64,000 nt of DNA from Shewanella fidelis ATCC BAA-318 (GCF_000518605.1 NZ_JADX01000023.1:1-64000), one strand, 5' to 3'. Counted from the stretch's first letter, positions 1-8,808 are shown. Made by a program: numbers and translations. The notes: generated by a model not told the origin, from the sequence alone.

Positions 1-30
1 TTTCGCTAGGTAGTTGGCCTGCTGTGCCGT

Positions 31-115
31 GTCAGTGGATGCGCATTATAGGGATATCTCAGATCGGCGCAAGCCCCTTTTGTAATAAAATTAGCTTTTT
101 CGAATCAAACGCATG
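31..115 (-). promoter_or_regulatory. rRNA operon P1-type promoter reading out of the left edge
   Basis: On the minus strand there is a -35 TTGCGC (67-72), a 16-bp spacer and a perfect -10 TATAAT (45-50). They are followed by a GCGC discriminator and the sequence ACTGACACGG, with the start expected near position 36. This matches the Escherichia coli rrn P1 core (16-bp spacer, TATAATGCGC, CACTGACACGG). An A/T-rich stretch at about 78-115, upstream on the minus strand, resembles an UP element. The 16S gene itself would lie beyond position 1 and is not visible. The call rests on motif match only. Confidence 0.8.
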
Positions 116-133
116 GATATTAAACGATACGTA

Positions 134-162
134 CAAAAAAGGGGCTAAAAGCCCCTATTTTA
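134..162 (-). terminator. terminator downstream of ccoG
   Basis: The stem AGGGGC / GCCCCT (140-156) has a short A/T loop and is flanked by A-run and T-run on both sides. On the minus strand it follows the ccoG stop and ends in TTTTTT. It also separates ccoG from the rrn-type promoter. Confidence 0.75.
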
Positions 163-178
163 AGGTTTATTGCGAAAT

Positions 179-1600
179 CTAATTACCAAAGAAGCGTGAT
201 TCTTGCTTCGCTTCTATCAAGCCATCATCGGTTACGACTTCAAAATTGATATGAGTCATGGTTCGGGAAAGGTCTACTGGGTCAACGGCGATGCTAATTG
301 GTAGAGTAAGTACTTCTCCGCCTTTAATTGTTACCTGCTGAGGGCCAATCCAATCATAATTAGGTAAACCTTCAACACTCATATTATATACATGAGTATT
401 CTCTGTCTTATTGAGGATCTTTAAAGTGAAGGTGTTTTCAACTAATCCAGCATCGGTTTCACGGAACAGTTGGTTACGGTCACGAATAATATCAATACGA
501 ATTGGCTCTATTGTTGCCGTCGCATAGATAAAGATTAAGATCATTACAGAAAGAACAACACCGTAGCCAACTAACTTTGGCCGCAATACCTTTTCTTTTA
601 CCCCCTCTAGTTTGTTCTCGGTGGTATAACTAATGAGCCCTTTATCGTATCCCATACGTTCCATAGTGGTGTCACAGGCATCAATACAGGCACCGCAGTT
701 GATACACTCGTATTGTAAACCGTTACGGATATCGATGCCGGTTGGACAAACTTGTACACATAAGTCGCAATCAATACAGTCCCCAAGTCCCATTGCTTTC
801 GGATCTGCTTTTCTTGATCTTGGTCCACGAGTTTCACCACGTTTAGCATCATAACCCACTATATAAGTGTTCTTATCAAACATTGCTGCTTGGAAACGCG
901 CATAAGGACACATATGAATACACATGATTTCACGCATCCATCCAGCATTACCGTATGTCGCAAAGGTGAAGAAAATAACCCAAAAGTAAATGGCACCGCT
1001 TGCATTAAGCGTAAATACATCTCTGTAAACTTCGCTTGTCGGCACAAAATACGACACAAACGTCATAGCGGTAAGCAACGAGACTAATATCCACGCGCTA
1101 TGTTTTGCCGCCTTGCGCCACAGCTTATTGAAGCTCCACGGCATTTGATCAAGCTTAATACGCTTATTACGCGCTCCCTCAAGTTTTTCTTCAAACCAGA
1201 TAAAGATAAAGGTCCACACGGTTTGCGGACAAGTGTAGCCACACCATACCCTACCTAGGTAGGTAGTAATAAAGAACAAGCCAAATGCCGCTATCATCAA
1301 AACAGCTGCCAATAGCGTTAAATCTTGCGGCCAAATAGTTAAGCCAAAGATATGAAACTTTTGCTCAGCAAGATTAAACCAAACTGCTTGGCGATCACCC
1401 CATGGGATCCAAGGCAGAACTAAAAAGAACAGCATGGCTATCCAACCGATACGTCGGCGTAATGTACTCCAAATCCCCTCAACTGCACGCACATAAATAC
1501 GATTGCGCGGGTTAAAGCGGTCGGCTTTGTTAGCATCGGGTTGGTGAATTTTAATTCTTTCTGCTTTTGAGAAGTCTTTTTTATTTTGTTCTGCGTTCAT
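179..1600 (-). CDS. ccoG: cytochrome c oxidase accessory protein CcoG (FixG/RdxA family)
   Basis: Membrane-bound polyferredoxin of 473 aa that helps mature cbb3-type cytochrome oxidase; in this family it is linked to copper handling. Visible features: an N-terminal cytoplasmic stretch, membrane segments at about 50-68, 93-113, 170-190, 205-222 and 345-362, and two 4Fe-4S ferredoxin motifs (Cys275, 278, 281, 285 and Cys299, 302, 305, 309). There are also membrane-proximal cysteine pairs at Cys120/124 and Cys227/231. The C-terminal third is an extracytoplasmic Ig-like domain typical of FixG. The ccoNOPQ genes are not next to it, so it is transcribed alone toward a terminator at about 150. The length is normal for the family. 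Confidence 0.93.
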   Translation of the reverse strand: MNAEQNKKDFSKAERIKIHQPDANKADRFNPRNRIYVRAVEGIWSTLRRRIGWIAMLFFLVLPWIPWGDRQAVWFNLAEQKFHIFGLTIWPQDLTLLAAVLMIAAFGLFFITTYLGRVWCGYTCPQTVWTFIFIWFEEKLEGARNKRIKLDQMPWSFNKLWRKAAKHSAWILVSLLTAMTFVSYFVPTSEVYRDVFTLNASGAIYFWVIFFTFATYGNAGWMREIMCIHMCPYARFQAAMFDKNTYIVGYDAKRGETRGPRSRKADPKAMGLGDCIDCDLCVQVCPTGIDIRNGLQYECINCGACIDACDTTMERMGYDKGLISYTTENKLEGVKEKVLRPKLVGYGVVLSVMILIFIYATATIEPIRIDIIRDRNQLFRETDAGLVENTFTLKILNKTENTHVYNMSVEGLPNYDWIGPQQVTIKGGEVLTLPISIAVDPVDLSRTMTHINFEVVTDDGLIEAKQESRFFGN

Positions 1601-1688
1601 TTTGCAGCCTTACAGCTTTAATATTGCTAGAAAACTAGCTTATTATAACGCTTATACTACAAGTTATTCACCTAGATAGGACTAAAAG

Positions 1689-2039
1689 ATGAAGGGCTGG
1701 ATCATATTAGCGATAATTGGTGGCATTCTTTACTACCTTTATACAGAAACCGATACGCTTGATGAGCCTATTGCTGATGTTAAAGCAATATTCCAGCAGG
1801 CTGAGGATAAAGTCGATAGTATGACAGGCACTCAGCTACAACGAATTGATAATACCGTTGAGCTACTTAAGACAGATATTAAAGACCGACTTTCAACCGC
1901 CGAAGCCAAGGCTCTAGAGTCAATTAGCCAATCTCAAGCAACTCTTAACCGCTATAAAGATGACTTTTGCGGTAGCCAAGCATCAAGACACCCAGTTTTT
2001 AGTAAAGACAATCAAACTTACATCTGCGATCAGCTTTAA
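1689..2039 (+). CDS. small membrane-anchored protein, unknown function
   Basis: 116-aa protein I cannot assign to a family. Residues 3-19 form one hydrophobic segment (rich in Ile, Leu and Gly), followed by an acidic, helix-prone region (about 25-90) with many Glu, Asp, Lys and Gln residues. This looks like a membrane-anchored coiled coil facing the periplasm or cytoplasm. Two cysteines near the C terminus (in DDFCGS and TYICDQL) could form a disulfide. The start is supported by AGGA at 1678-1681 just before the ATG. It is divergent from ccoG, with 88 bp between the two starts. Confidence 0.6.
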   Translation: MKGWIILAIIGGILYYLYTETDTLDEPIADVKAIFQQAEDKVDSMTGTQLQRIDNTVELLKTDIKDRLSTAEAKALESISQSQATLNRYKDDFCGSQASRHPVFSKDNQTYICDQL

Positions 2040-2061
2040 TATTGCTCTTTATATAATGCAG

Positions 2062-2111
2062 CAGATCTCAGTTAATGGATTCAACGATAAACTAGATTGA
2101 CCTGAGATCTG
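2062..2111. repeat. 10-bp inverted repeat upstream of menB
   Basis: CAGATCTCAG (2062-2071) is repeated inverted and without mismatch as CTGAGATCTG (2102-2111), with 30 nt between. It could be a long-loop hairpin in the menB leader, an end signal for the preceding small gene, or a two-site operator. No T-run follows. Confidence 0.5.
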
Positions 2112-2169
2112 ATTCAGCCTAGCCTTTAGCTATATTAGGTAATTCAACCAAGTAAAAGGCTATAGGTTC

Positions 2170-3072
2170 ATGACACAACAAGTATCTGACATTTTTGATC
2201 CCGAGCTATGGGATGTCGTTCCTGGATTTGATTTTGAAGATGTTACCTACCACAGAGCCAAAGATCAGGGCACGGTGCGTATCGCAATCAACCGCCCTGA
2301 TTGCTTAAACTCTTTCCGCCCTAAAACTGTTGATGAGCTATACGTAGCACTTGACCATGCACGCCAATGGTCAGATGTTGGTTGTGTATTATTAACAGGA
2401 AATGGTCCATCAGCTAAAGGTCAATGGTCTTTCAGTGCTGGCGGTGATCAGCGTATTCGCGGCAAAGACGGCTATAAATATGAAGGTGCCGAAGAAGGTA
2501 CACCTGACGTAGCACGTATGGGGCGCTTGCACATATTAGAAGTACAGCGCTTAATCCGCTTCATGCCTAAAGTTGTCATTGCTGTTGTACCGGGCTGGGC
2601 AGTTGGCGGTGGTCATAGTTTACATGTCGTGTGCGACTTAACTTTAGCCTCTAAGGAACATGCTGTATTTAAGCAAACGGATCCTGATGTAGGTAGTTTT
2701 GACTCAGGCTACGGCAGTGCATATCTAGCTAAGATGATAGGCCAAAAGCGTGCTCGCGAAATCTTCTTCTTAGGCTTTAACTATTCAGCAGAAGAAGCCT
2801 TTGATATGGGCATGGTTAACCGTGCTATTCCTCATCAAGATCTAGAAACTGAAGCACTAAAGTGGGCTAAGGAGATTAACTCTAAATCACCTACTGCTAT
2901 GCGCATGTTGAAGTATGGTTTTAACTTACCTGATGATGGTTTAGTTGGTCAGCAATTATTTGCTGGTGAAGCGACTCGATTAGCTTATGGCACAGAAGAA
3001 GCACGTGAAGGACGTGATGCATTCTTAGAAAAGCGCGACCAAGACTTCTCATCTTTCCCTTGGCACTACTAA
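2170..3072 (+). CDS. menB: 1,4-dihydroxy-2-naphthoyl-CoA synthase (MenB)
   Basis: Crotonase-fold enzyme of 300 aa that closes the second ring of menaquinone by Dieckmann-type cyclisation of o-succinylbenzoyl-CoA. Visible family features are the oxyanion-hole region with GGDQRIRG (about 91-98), the GWAVGGGHSLH turn (about 139-149), and the DPDVGSFDSGYGSAYLA segment typical of MenB rather than other crotonases. It is somewhat longer at the N terminus than the E. coli enzyme. It stands alone here, away from other men genes. Menaquinone is the likely electron acceptor of the HemG encoded at the right end of the window. Confidence 0.9.
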   Translation: MTQQVSDIFDPELWDVVPGFDFEDVTYHRAKDQGTVRIAINRPDCLNSFRPKTVDELYVALDHARQWSDVGCVLLTGNGPSAKGQWSFSAGGDQRIRGKDGYKYEGAEEGTPDVARMGRLHILEVQRLIRFMPKVVIAVVPGWAVGGGHSLHVVCDLTLASKEHAVFKQTDPDVGSFDSGYGSAYLAKMIGQKRAREIFFLGFNYSAEEAFDMGMVNRAIPHQDLETEALKWAKEINSKSPTAMRMLKYGFNLPDDGLVGQQLFAGEATRLAYGTEEAREGRDAFLEKRDQDFSSFPWHY

Positions 3073-3201
3073 TTTACAACTAATTAGTCAGCATATGTAA
3101 ACCCATCATTACGTGTATTATATTGATGGGTTTATATCCAAAGCTTATTTCCAATCTATAAATCCAATCAAACTAATCTATACAAGCCTCTTTTAATTGT
3201 A

Positions 3202-3220
3202 AATGATAACCATTATCATT
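3202..3220. promoter_or_regulatory. Fur box upstream of the DUF2061 gene
   Basis: AATGATAACCATTATCATT is an almost perfect 19-bp palindrome matching the Fur iron box (GATAAT-type repeats). It lies 27 bp before the ATG of the next gene and just ahead of its strong ribosome binding site AGGAGG (3235-3240). Confidence 0.85.
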
Positions 3221-3247
3221 TAAGCATCTTAAATAGGAGGCTATATT

Positions 3248-3445
3248 ATGATTAAGACAATGACATTCGCGATTCTTCACTTCAGTGTGGCTTTTACTAT
3301 TACCTACTTATTAACCGGTAGCATAGTGATTGGTGGTGCAGTTGCCTTAATCGAGCCTGCTATTAATACCGTAGTATTCTATTTCCATGAAAAAGTATGG
3401 AAAGGCATTGAGTCTAAAAATGCTGTGGCAGCAGTTTCAGCCTAA
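3248..3445 (+). CDS. DUF2061 small membrane protein, probably Fur-regulated
   Basis: 65-aa protein with two hydrophobic segments (about 5-22 and 26-45) joined by a short Gly-rich turn, then EPAINTVVFYFHEKVWKGIE. The Glu-Pro-x-x-Asn and His-Glu-x-x-Trp pattern is the signature of DUF2061 membrane proteins, whose biochemical role is not known. A strong AGGAGG sits 7 nt before the ATG. The Fur box directly upstream implies induction when iron is scarce, which is an inference from the motif. The stop codon overlaps the end of the convergent antiporter gene by 4 bp. Confidence 0.8.
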   Translation: MIKTMTFAILHFSVAFTITYLLTGSIVIGGAVALIEPAINTVVFYFHEKVWKGIESKNAVAAVSA

Positions 3446-4638
3446 ACTTTATCGCTATTGTTTAAGCCCAATTTATTTGCCAGAGGTGCTATCGCCCCTC
3501 CTTGAATAAATACCGAAAACAATACAATAAAGAACACCATATGCACGATATCTAACGCACCTGGCACACCTGCTGCGGCGGGAATAAGGGCAAACACAAT
3601 TGGGGTTGCTCCCTTTAACCCAATCGCTGAAATAAACATACGCTTTTTCCAACTCGCTTTGACAAATGGCAAATAACACAGCTGCACTGCCAGCGGTCTA
3701 GCGACCAAGATAAGTAAAATAGCGGGCAATAGTGAACTAACAAACACCGAAGCTAGCGACTGTGGGAAAATTTGTAATCCGAGTACGATAAACATTAGCG
3801 CCTGAGCTAGCCAAGATAAGCTATTAAAGAAGTGCAGGTTCACCGCCTGACCACGCTTAATACCATTACCAATAACTACACCAGCAATATAGGACGCTAA
3901 TAAGATATTGCCGCCGAGCAATTCAGCGCCATAAGTCGCAACAACAAAGCTTGCCAACACAAATACAGGGATAAGACCAAACTCTGATAAGTGGATGCGA
4001 TTAAGTAGCGATACCGCAATTTTAGCCACCAGCCAACCCACAACCATAGCGACGCCTATTTGAGTCACAAGCTCGATAGCGATTTCTGACGCCACGACAC
4101 TTTTCCCTGTCGACAAGGCCATATCCGTTAAGAAAATCACCAATAACATAGCTACGGGGTCATTGGTTGCGGATTCGAATTCCAAGACGGTATCTGTTTG
4201 CTCTTTGAGTTTAAGCTTTTTAGATTCGAGAATAGAAAACACCGCCGCAGCATCAGTTGACGACACAATAGCTGCAAATAGCAAGCAAGTAATGAAATCA
4301 AACTCGAGTAGCCAATATAAGATGACCGCAAAAAACAGTGTGGTAAACAACACACCAAACGACGCCAGCACTCCCCCCTCTTTATAAGCCACTTTAATTT
4401 TATCGGTTGAGGTATTAATACCGCCAACAAACACAATCATGTTTAGCGCTAATCCACCAATCCAAGCGGTTTTGTCTAAATCATCATATACAAAATTAAA
4501 CTCGCCATTACCTAACATTAAGCCTACGCCCATAAAGATAAGCAGCGATGGGATCCCTAAGGTACGAGATGGGTGATGCAACAAAATACCGACTAAGATC
4601 AAAATCGACATACCAATCATGACCATCTCAGTCGTCAT
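3442..4638 (-). CDS. CPA1-family Na+(K+)/H+ antiporter, short form
   Basis: 398-aa integral membrane protein with about 12 hydrophobic segments. It carries the CPA1 core motifs SSTDAAAVFSIL (about 126-137) and ESATNDPVAML (about 154-164), the second holding the Asn-Asp pair expected for ion exchange. It resembles the membrane part of K+/H+ antiporter NhaP2 (CvrA). However, it stops after the last helix and lacks the cytoplasmic TrkA-C/regulatory tail that makes those proteins about 570 aa. The end is a clean stop, with no leftover downstream fragment seen in the 4-bp convergent overlap with the DUF2061 gene. Ion specificity cannot be read from the sequence. Confidence 0.8.
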   Translation of the reverse strand: MTTEMVMIGMSILILVGILLHHPSRTLGIPSLLIFMGVGLMLGNGEFNFVYDDLDKTAWIGGLALNMIVFVGGINTSTDKIKVAYKEGGVLASFGVLFTTLFFAVILYWLLEFDFITCLLFAAIVSSTDAAAVFSILESKKLKLKEQTDTVLEFESATNDPVAMLLVIFLTDMALSTGKSVVASEIAIELVTQIGVAMVVGWLVAKIAVSLLNRIHLSEFGLIPVFVLASFVVATYGAELLGGNILLASYIAGVVIGNGIKRGQAVNLHFFNSLSWLAQALMFIVLGLQIFPQSLASVFVSSLLPAILLILVARPLAVQLCYLPFVKASWKKRMFISAIGLKGATPIVFALIPAAAGVPGALDIVHMVFFIVLFSVFIQGGAIAPLANKLGLNNSDKV

Positions 4639-5186
4639 AGAAGCACCTTATTTAATATTTATGTGTGAGAGTTCATGCTTACGCATTAGAGAATAGACGC
4701 CAAAACTAATTTGGTTTGAATATATAGATTATTGCGACTCATAATTTGTACAAATATGTGGCAAACACATACTGTCATAAAAGTTTAATAATAAATTTAT
4801 CCTGCGTTCTAATAACCGAAACATAACATATTTGGCCTGTCGATTTGTTAAATATAGCTTAACTTGACGTTAAACCCAGCTCGCGCCAACAAAGTGCATT
4901 TTGCGTAACCTCACGCCAACACCTAACTACAGCGGCCTTTAGCAATAGCTATCACCACTTAATAAACGCTTACTGAAATTTTGTTCATGTAACAAAAAGC
5001 AATAAAAAGCCAAAAGTAGCACTTACTAATATAGGCGAGATTAGATTTTCAAATTAATCGGCTCCATTTTTTCGTCACATAACTGTCATATAAGTCTGTC
5101 TTAATGCGCTTGCCTTCAGTGAGGCACTAACTTGGTTTTGTAAATAACTCGTATCTAAGCGACCAAACAATAGAGTGGAAATCGTA
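4639..5186. other. intergenic region between antiporter and pstS
   Basis: About 550 bp, A/T-rich, with no convincing gene. It holds the divergent promoters of the antiporter and pstS. A Pho-box-like half-site pair lies at 4772-4789 (CTGTCAT, four A, then a poor repeat) and the main Pho box at 5072-5100. No transposon remnant was seen. Confidence 0.6.
5072..5100 (+). promoter_or_regulatory. Pho box (PhoB site) of pstS, three half-sites
   Basis: Three 7-bp units at an 11-bp period: TCGTCAC (5072-5078), CTGTCAT (5083-5089) and GTCTGTC (5094-5100), each separated by ATAA. PhoB binds 7-bp CTGTCAT repeats with 4-bp A/T spacers. The site is followed by a -10-like TTAATG near 5101. It lies about 85 bp before pstS, which supports phosphate-starvation control. 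Confidence 0.75.
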
Positions 5187-5996
5187 ATGAAAAAAGTATT
5201 TGGCTTGTTAACTGCAGTAGGTCTAATGACAGCACCACTTGCTCATGCAAGCACAGTAACAGTATCAGGTTCAACATCTGTAGCGCACGTAATGGAAGTG
5301 CTAGCAGAGAATTATCAAAACAGCACTAACACCAATGTTGAAGTACAAAGCACTGGCTCATCAGCTGGTATTCGTGCCGCAAAAGATGGCACCAGCATGA
5401 TTGGCATGTCTTCACGTAATGTAAAAGATAGCGAGCTAAACAGCGACACCAAAGAAATTGTTATCGCTCGTGACGGTATTGCCGCAGCAGTAAACAAAGC
5501 AAACCCAGTTAAAAATCTAACCCAAGAGCAAATCTCTAAGATATACCGTGGTGAGATTAAAAACTGGAGCGAAGTCGGTGGTGAAGCTCGCCCTATCGTT
5601 GTTGTTACTCGTGAAAATGGTTCTGGCACCCGTGGGGCATTTGAAGAGATCATGAAACTACAGCGCACCATCAATGGCCACAAAGTCTCAGCCATCTCAC
5701 CAACTGCTCAAGTGGGTAACGGCAATGGCATGATCAAAACGATTGTTACCAATAACCCATATGCAATTGGTTATATCTCTCTAGGCAGTGTTGATGACAG
5801 CTTACGTGCTATTGACGTCAATGGTGTGGCAGCAACCGAAGCTAATATCGCCGCAGGCGACTACCAAATAGCTCGTCCATTTATCGTCCTAATCGATAAG
5901 AATGCACCAGATAACGCTAACAACTTTGTGGAATATATTCTTTCAGAAAATGGCCAAAGCATTGTGGCGAATGAAGGTTACATCCGCATTAAATAA
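5187..5996 (+). CDS. pstS: phosphate ABC transporter, periplasmic phosphate-binding protein
   Basis: Periplasmic phosphate receptor of the PstSCAB importer, 269 aa from the ATG chosen here. A GTG four codons upstream is also open, but the GTGGAA at 5175-5180 then serves as the ribosome binding site. The first 21 residues are a signal peptide (MKKVFGLL...) cut after AHA. The mature protein starts with VTVSGSTSVAHV and has TGSSAGI and RENGSGTRGAFEEI, the phosphate-binding loops of the PstS family. It is the short PstS type, not the 340-aa E. coli form. First gene of the operon, with a Pho box upstream. Confidence 0.93.
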   Translation: MKKVFGLLTAVGLMTAPLAHASTVTVSGSTSVAHVMEVLAENYQNSTNTNVEVQSTGSSAGIRAAKDGTSMIGMSSRNVKDSELNSDTKEIVIARDGIAAAVNKANPVKNLTQEQISKIYRGEIKNWSEVGGEARPIVVVTRENGSGTRGAFEEIMKLQRTINGHKVSAISPTAQVGNGNGMIKTIVTNNPYAIGYISLGSVDDSLRAIDVNGVAATEANIAAGDYQIARPFIVLIDKNAPDNANNFVEYILSENGQSIVANEGYIRIK

Positions 5997-6063
5997 GCAA
6001 TGATACGACACAGAGAAACATCAGTTTCTCTGTGATCATTTTAATAGATGTTGAGGTTAAGTG

Positions 6064-6969
6064 ATGACCACTGCAAGTAAAACGCACTCGCAAGGAATGC
6101 AGCTTGCCCCCGCGAAGTCTTACGACTGGAAAGAGATGGTATTTCACGCTCTTTTCTTAAGCTGCGCCATGGTCGGCGTATTGTCAGTTGCAACCATAGG
6201 GTGGTTTGTCTTTAGTGAAGGCCTACCGGCTTTTAAAGAGGCTGGCGTCTCACAAATGCTATTTGGTAAAGAGTGGCTGCCACCAGCATTATTCGGTCTA
6301 TTGCCAATGGTAGTCGCCTCAATAATTTCAACCGCTGGTGCTGTGATAATTGGCGTCCCCATTGCACTGTTAACCGCAGTGTTTTTAGCTGAGTTAGCGC
6401 CTAACTGGCTGGCTAACATCATTCGCCCAGCAGTAGAGCTGCTCGCGGGTATTCCCTCAGTGGTATACGGTTTTTTCGGTCTAGTTATTATTGTTCCTGC
6501 TATTGAAAGTATATTTAACATTCCTGCAGGTAATACCATTTTGGCTGGGGTAATTGTATTGGCAATTATGATCTTACCGACTGTTATTACTATTTCAGAA
6601 ACATCACTACGAGCCCTACCATCAACTTATAAAGAGGGTGCACTCGCCTTAGGTGCATCACATATTTACAGTATTTTTAAAGTACTCATTCCTGCGGCAC
6701 GCAGTGGTATTTACACAGGGATAGCCTTAGGTGTGGCCCGCGCAATAGGCGAAACCATGGCAATTATCATGGTGATGGGTAATGCCCCAGCAATGCCAGG
6801 TTCAATATTAGAACCCGCAAGAACACTCACAGCCAATATTGCGATGGAGATGTCTTACGCAACCGGCATCCATGCAAGCGCACTTTACTCAACAGGTATC
6901 GTGCTATTGGCCTTTATCGTTTTACTTAACGGTTCACTGCTTTATCTCAACAGAAAGCGAGCTCACTAA
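6064..6969 (+). CDS. pstC: phosphate ABC transporter permease PstC
   Basis: Inner-membrane permease of the phosphate importer, about 301 aa with six predicted membrane segments. It shows the permease loop EGALALGASHIYSIFKVLIP (about 197-216), which contacts the ATPase. Typical PstC features GIPSVVYGFFGL and ARAIGETMAIIMVMGN are also present. The open frame begins one codon earlier with GTG (6061). The ATG is preferred because GAGG lies 8 nt upstream. It ends with TAATG shared with pstA, so the two genes overlap and are probably translationally coupled. Confidence 0.93.
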   Translation: MTTASKTHSQGMQLAPAKSYDWKEMVFHALFLSCAMVGVLSVATIGWFVFSEGLPAFKEAGVSQMLFGKEWLPPALFGLLPMVVASIISTAGAVIIGVPIALLTAVFLAELAPNWLANIIRPAVELLAGIPSVVYGFFGLVIIVPAIESIFNIPAGNTILAGVIVLAIMILPTVITISETSLRALPSTYKEGALALGASHIYSIFKVLIPAARSGIYTGIALGVARAIGETMAIIMVMGNAPAMPGSILEPARTLTANIAMEMSYATGIHASALYSTGIVLLAFIVLLNGSLLYLNRKRAH

Positions 6970-7820
6970 TGTTAAAACTTTCACGAGACAATCAAGATAA
7001 GCTGATGCTTGCGGCCATCTGGGGCGCAGCAGCAACAACGTTATTGTTCTTACTTTGGGTCGTATGGCACATCTTAAGTAATGGTTTGAGCCATGTTAGT
7101 TGGGAATTTATCACCGGAGCCTACACCCGCATTGGTGAAGCTTCAGGCATTTGGGCAATGATTGTGTCAACGGTTTATATGGTGGGGTTATCACTCGCCT
7201 TTGCCGCACCTATTGGTATTGTGACGGCAATTTACCTCACCGAATATGCCGCGCCAGGTAGCCAAGTGGTAAAGATGATCCGCTTCTGTACTGAGTCACT
7301 TGCAGGTATTCCATCGATTGTTTACGGTCTATTTGGTATGACCTTTTTTGTGACAACCTTAGGATTAGGCTTCTCAATTTTATCAGGTGCACTAACACTA
7401 GCGATGCTAATTCTGCCAGTGATCATCCGAACTACTGAAGAAGCGTTACTTGCAGTACCGATGAGTTATCGTGAAGGGGGCTACGCCCTTGGTAGTTCAA
7501 AAATCTACACTATCTGCCGCCTGGTGCTGCCAAGTGCACTACCGGGCATTGTTACCTCAATCATTTTAAGTACTGGCCGAGTCATTGGTGAATCAGCTCC
7601 AGTATTTTTAACTGCGGGTATGGTCACTCAGATCCCTGAATCGGTACTCGAATCAGGACGTACCCTTACCGTACATTTATATAAATTAACTCAAGAGCTG
7701 TTTACCCAGCATGAATGGGATCAAGCTTACGCTACAGCCACCATTCTGATAGTGCTGGTTCTAATGCTAAATATGGCAACTAAAGTCATTGCCGCTCGTT
7801 TGAATAAATCATCTAAGTAA
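6969..7820 (+). CDS. pstA: phosphate ABC transporter permease PstA
   Basis: Second inner-membrane permease, 283 aa, six predicted membrane segments. The pattern [19 protein letters not shown] (about 103-121) and the ATPase-contact loop [15 protein letters not shown] are visible, followed by [15 protein letters not shown], all typical of PstA. Its ATG overlaps the stop of pstC, and pstB follows after 10 bp, so the three are one transcription unit. Confidence 0.93.
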   Translation: MLKLSRDNQDKLMLAAIWGAAATTLLFLLWVVWHILSNGLSHVSWEFITGAYTRIGEASGIWAMIVSTVYMVGLSLAFAAPIGIVTAIYLTEYAAPGSQVVKMIRFCTESLAGIPSIVYGLFGMTFFVTTLGLGFSILSGALTLAMLILPVIIRTTEEALLAVPMSYREGGYALGSSKIYTICRLVLPSALPGIVTSIILSTGRVIGESAPVFLTAGMVTQIPESVLESGRTLTVHLYKLTQELFTQHEWDQAYATATILIVLVLMLNMATKVIAARLNKSSK

Positions 7821-7830
7821 GGTTATCTCC

Positions 7831-8580
7831 ATGAATAAGCTAGAAGTGAACAACTTAAATCTATTTTACGGCGAAAACCATGCGCTAAAAAATATCTCAT
7901 TAGCGATTCCAGCACGCCAAGTTACTGCGCTTATTGGCCCATCAGGCTGTGGTAAATCAACTTTGCTGCGTACACTAAATCGCATGAATGATTTGGTATC
8001 TGGAGTAAAAATTAATGGTGATGTGATGTTTGAAGGCAACAACATCTATCAAGATGTCGATGTAAAACATCTTAGAATGCGGGTAGGTATGGTGTTTCAG
8101 AAGCCTAACCCTTTCCCTATGAGTATTTACGAAAACGTAGCCTTTGGCCTAAAAGCCCAAGGTATTAAAGACAAAAAAGTCCTTGATGATACCGTTGAAG
8201 AATCACTGCGCAGCGCAGCACTATGGGATGAAGTGAAAGATAGATTAAACACTCCAGCATTTGGCCTTTCAGGTGGACAGCAACAGCGCTTATGTATAGC
8301 CCGTACTATAGCAATGAAGCCAGAGGTCATTTTGATGGATGAACCCACCAGCGCATTAGATCCAATAGCAACTCATAAAATTGAAGAGCTAATGGACGAA
8401 CTTCGTAAGCAATTTACCATCGTAATCGTCACACATTCGATGAACCAAGCGAAACGAATTTCAGATAAAACTGCTTTCTTCTGGATGGGAGAACTGGTCG
8501 AGCACGGTGAAACCACGCAAATCTTCAACCAACCAATCGATCAACGTACTCGAGGTTATGTCAGCGGCGAATTTGGCTAA
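7831..8580 (+). CDS. pstB: phosphate ABC transporter ATP-binding protein PstB
   Basis: ATPase of the phosphate importer, 249 aa. It has Walker [10 protein letters not shown] (about 36-44), the Q-loop [10 protein letters not shown] typical of PstB, the ABC signature LSGGQQQR (about 148-155), Walker [14 protein letters not shown] and the switch His in IVTHSM. It forms a homodimer under PstC/PstA. It is the last gene of the operon: a 12-bp stem hairpin follows, and phoU, which often follows pstB in other enterobacteria-like genomes, is absent. Confidence 0.95.
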   Translation: MNKLEVNNLNLFYGENHALKNISLAIPARQVTALIGPSGCGKSTLLRTLNRMNDLVSGVKINGDVMFEGNNIYQDVDVKHLRMRVGMVFQKPNPFPMSIYENVAFGLKAQGIKDKKVLDDTVEESLRSAALWDEVKDRLNTPAFGLSGGQQQRLCIARTIAMKPEVILMDEPTSALDPIATHKIEELMDELRKQFTIVIVTHSMNQAKRISDKTAFFWMGELVEHGETTQIFNQPIDQRTRGYVSGEFG

Positions 8581-8604
8581 CCTTCACCTACAGGATTTGA
8601 ATCT

Positions 8605-8648
8605 GATTGCGCTTTACAGTTTTAAAGCGCAATCCCCCTACTTTTTAA
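8605..8648 (+). terminator. hairpin terminator after pstB
   Basis: A perfect 12-bp stem: GATTGCGCTTTA (8605-8616) pairs with TAAAGCGCAATC (8623-8634) around a 6-nt loop. Five C and then CTACTTTTT follow. The T-run is displaced, so termination may be imperfect. Confidence 0.6.
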
Positions 8649-8808
8649 CTAATTCATTAAGTTAACGAGCCTTGGCTACTAGCTCATACATAAGTTTTAT
8701 TTGTTTTTAATCAACGAATAAAAACGTCAATAATAAACTTACCTCTTGTTTAAGATATATTTTTAATATAGCTTCGGAAAAAGGTTCATTGATAAAGAGG
8801 CCTTGAAT

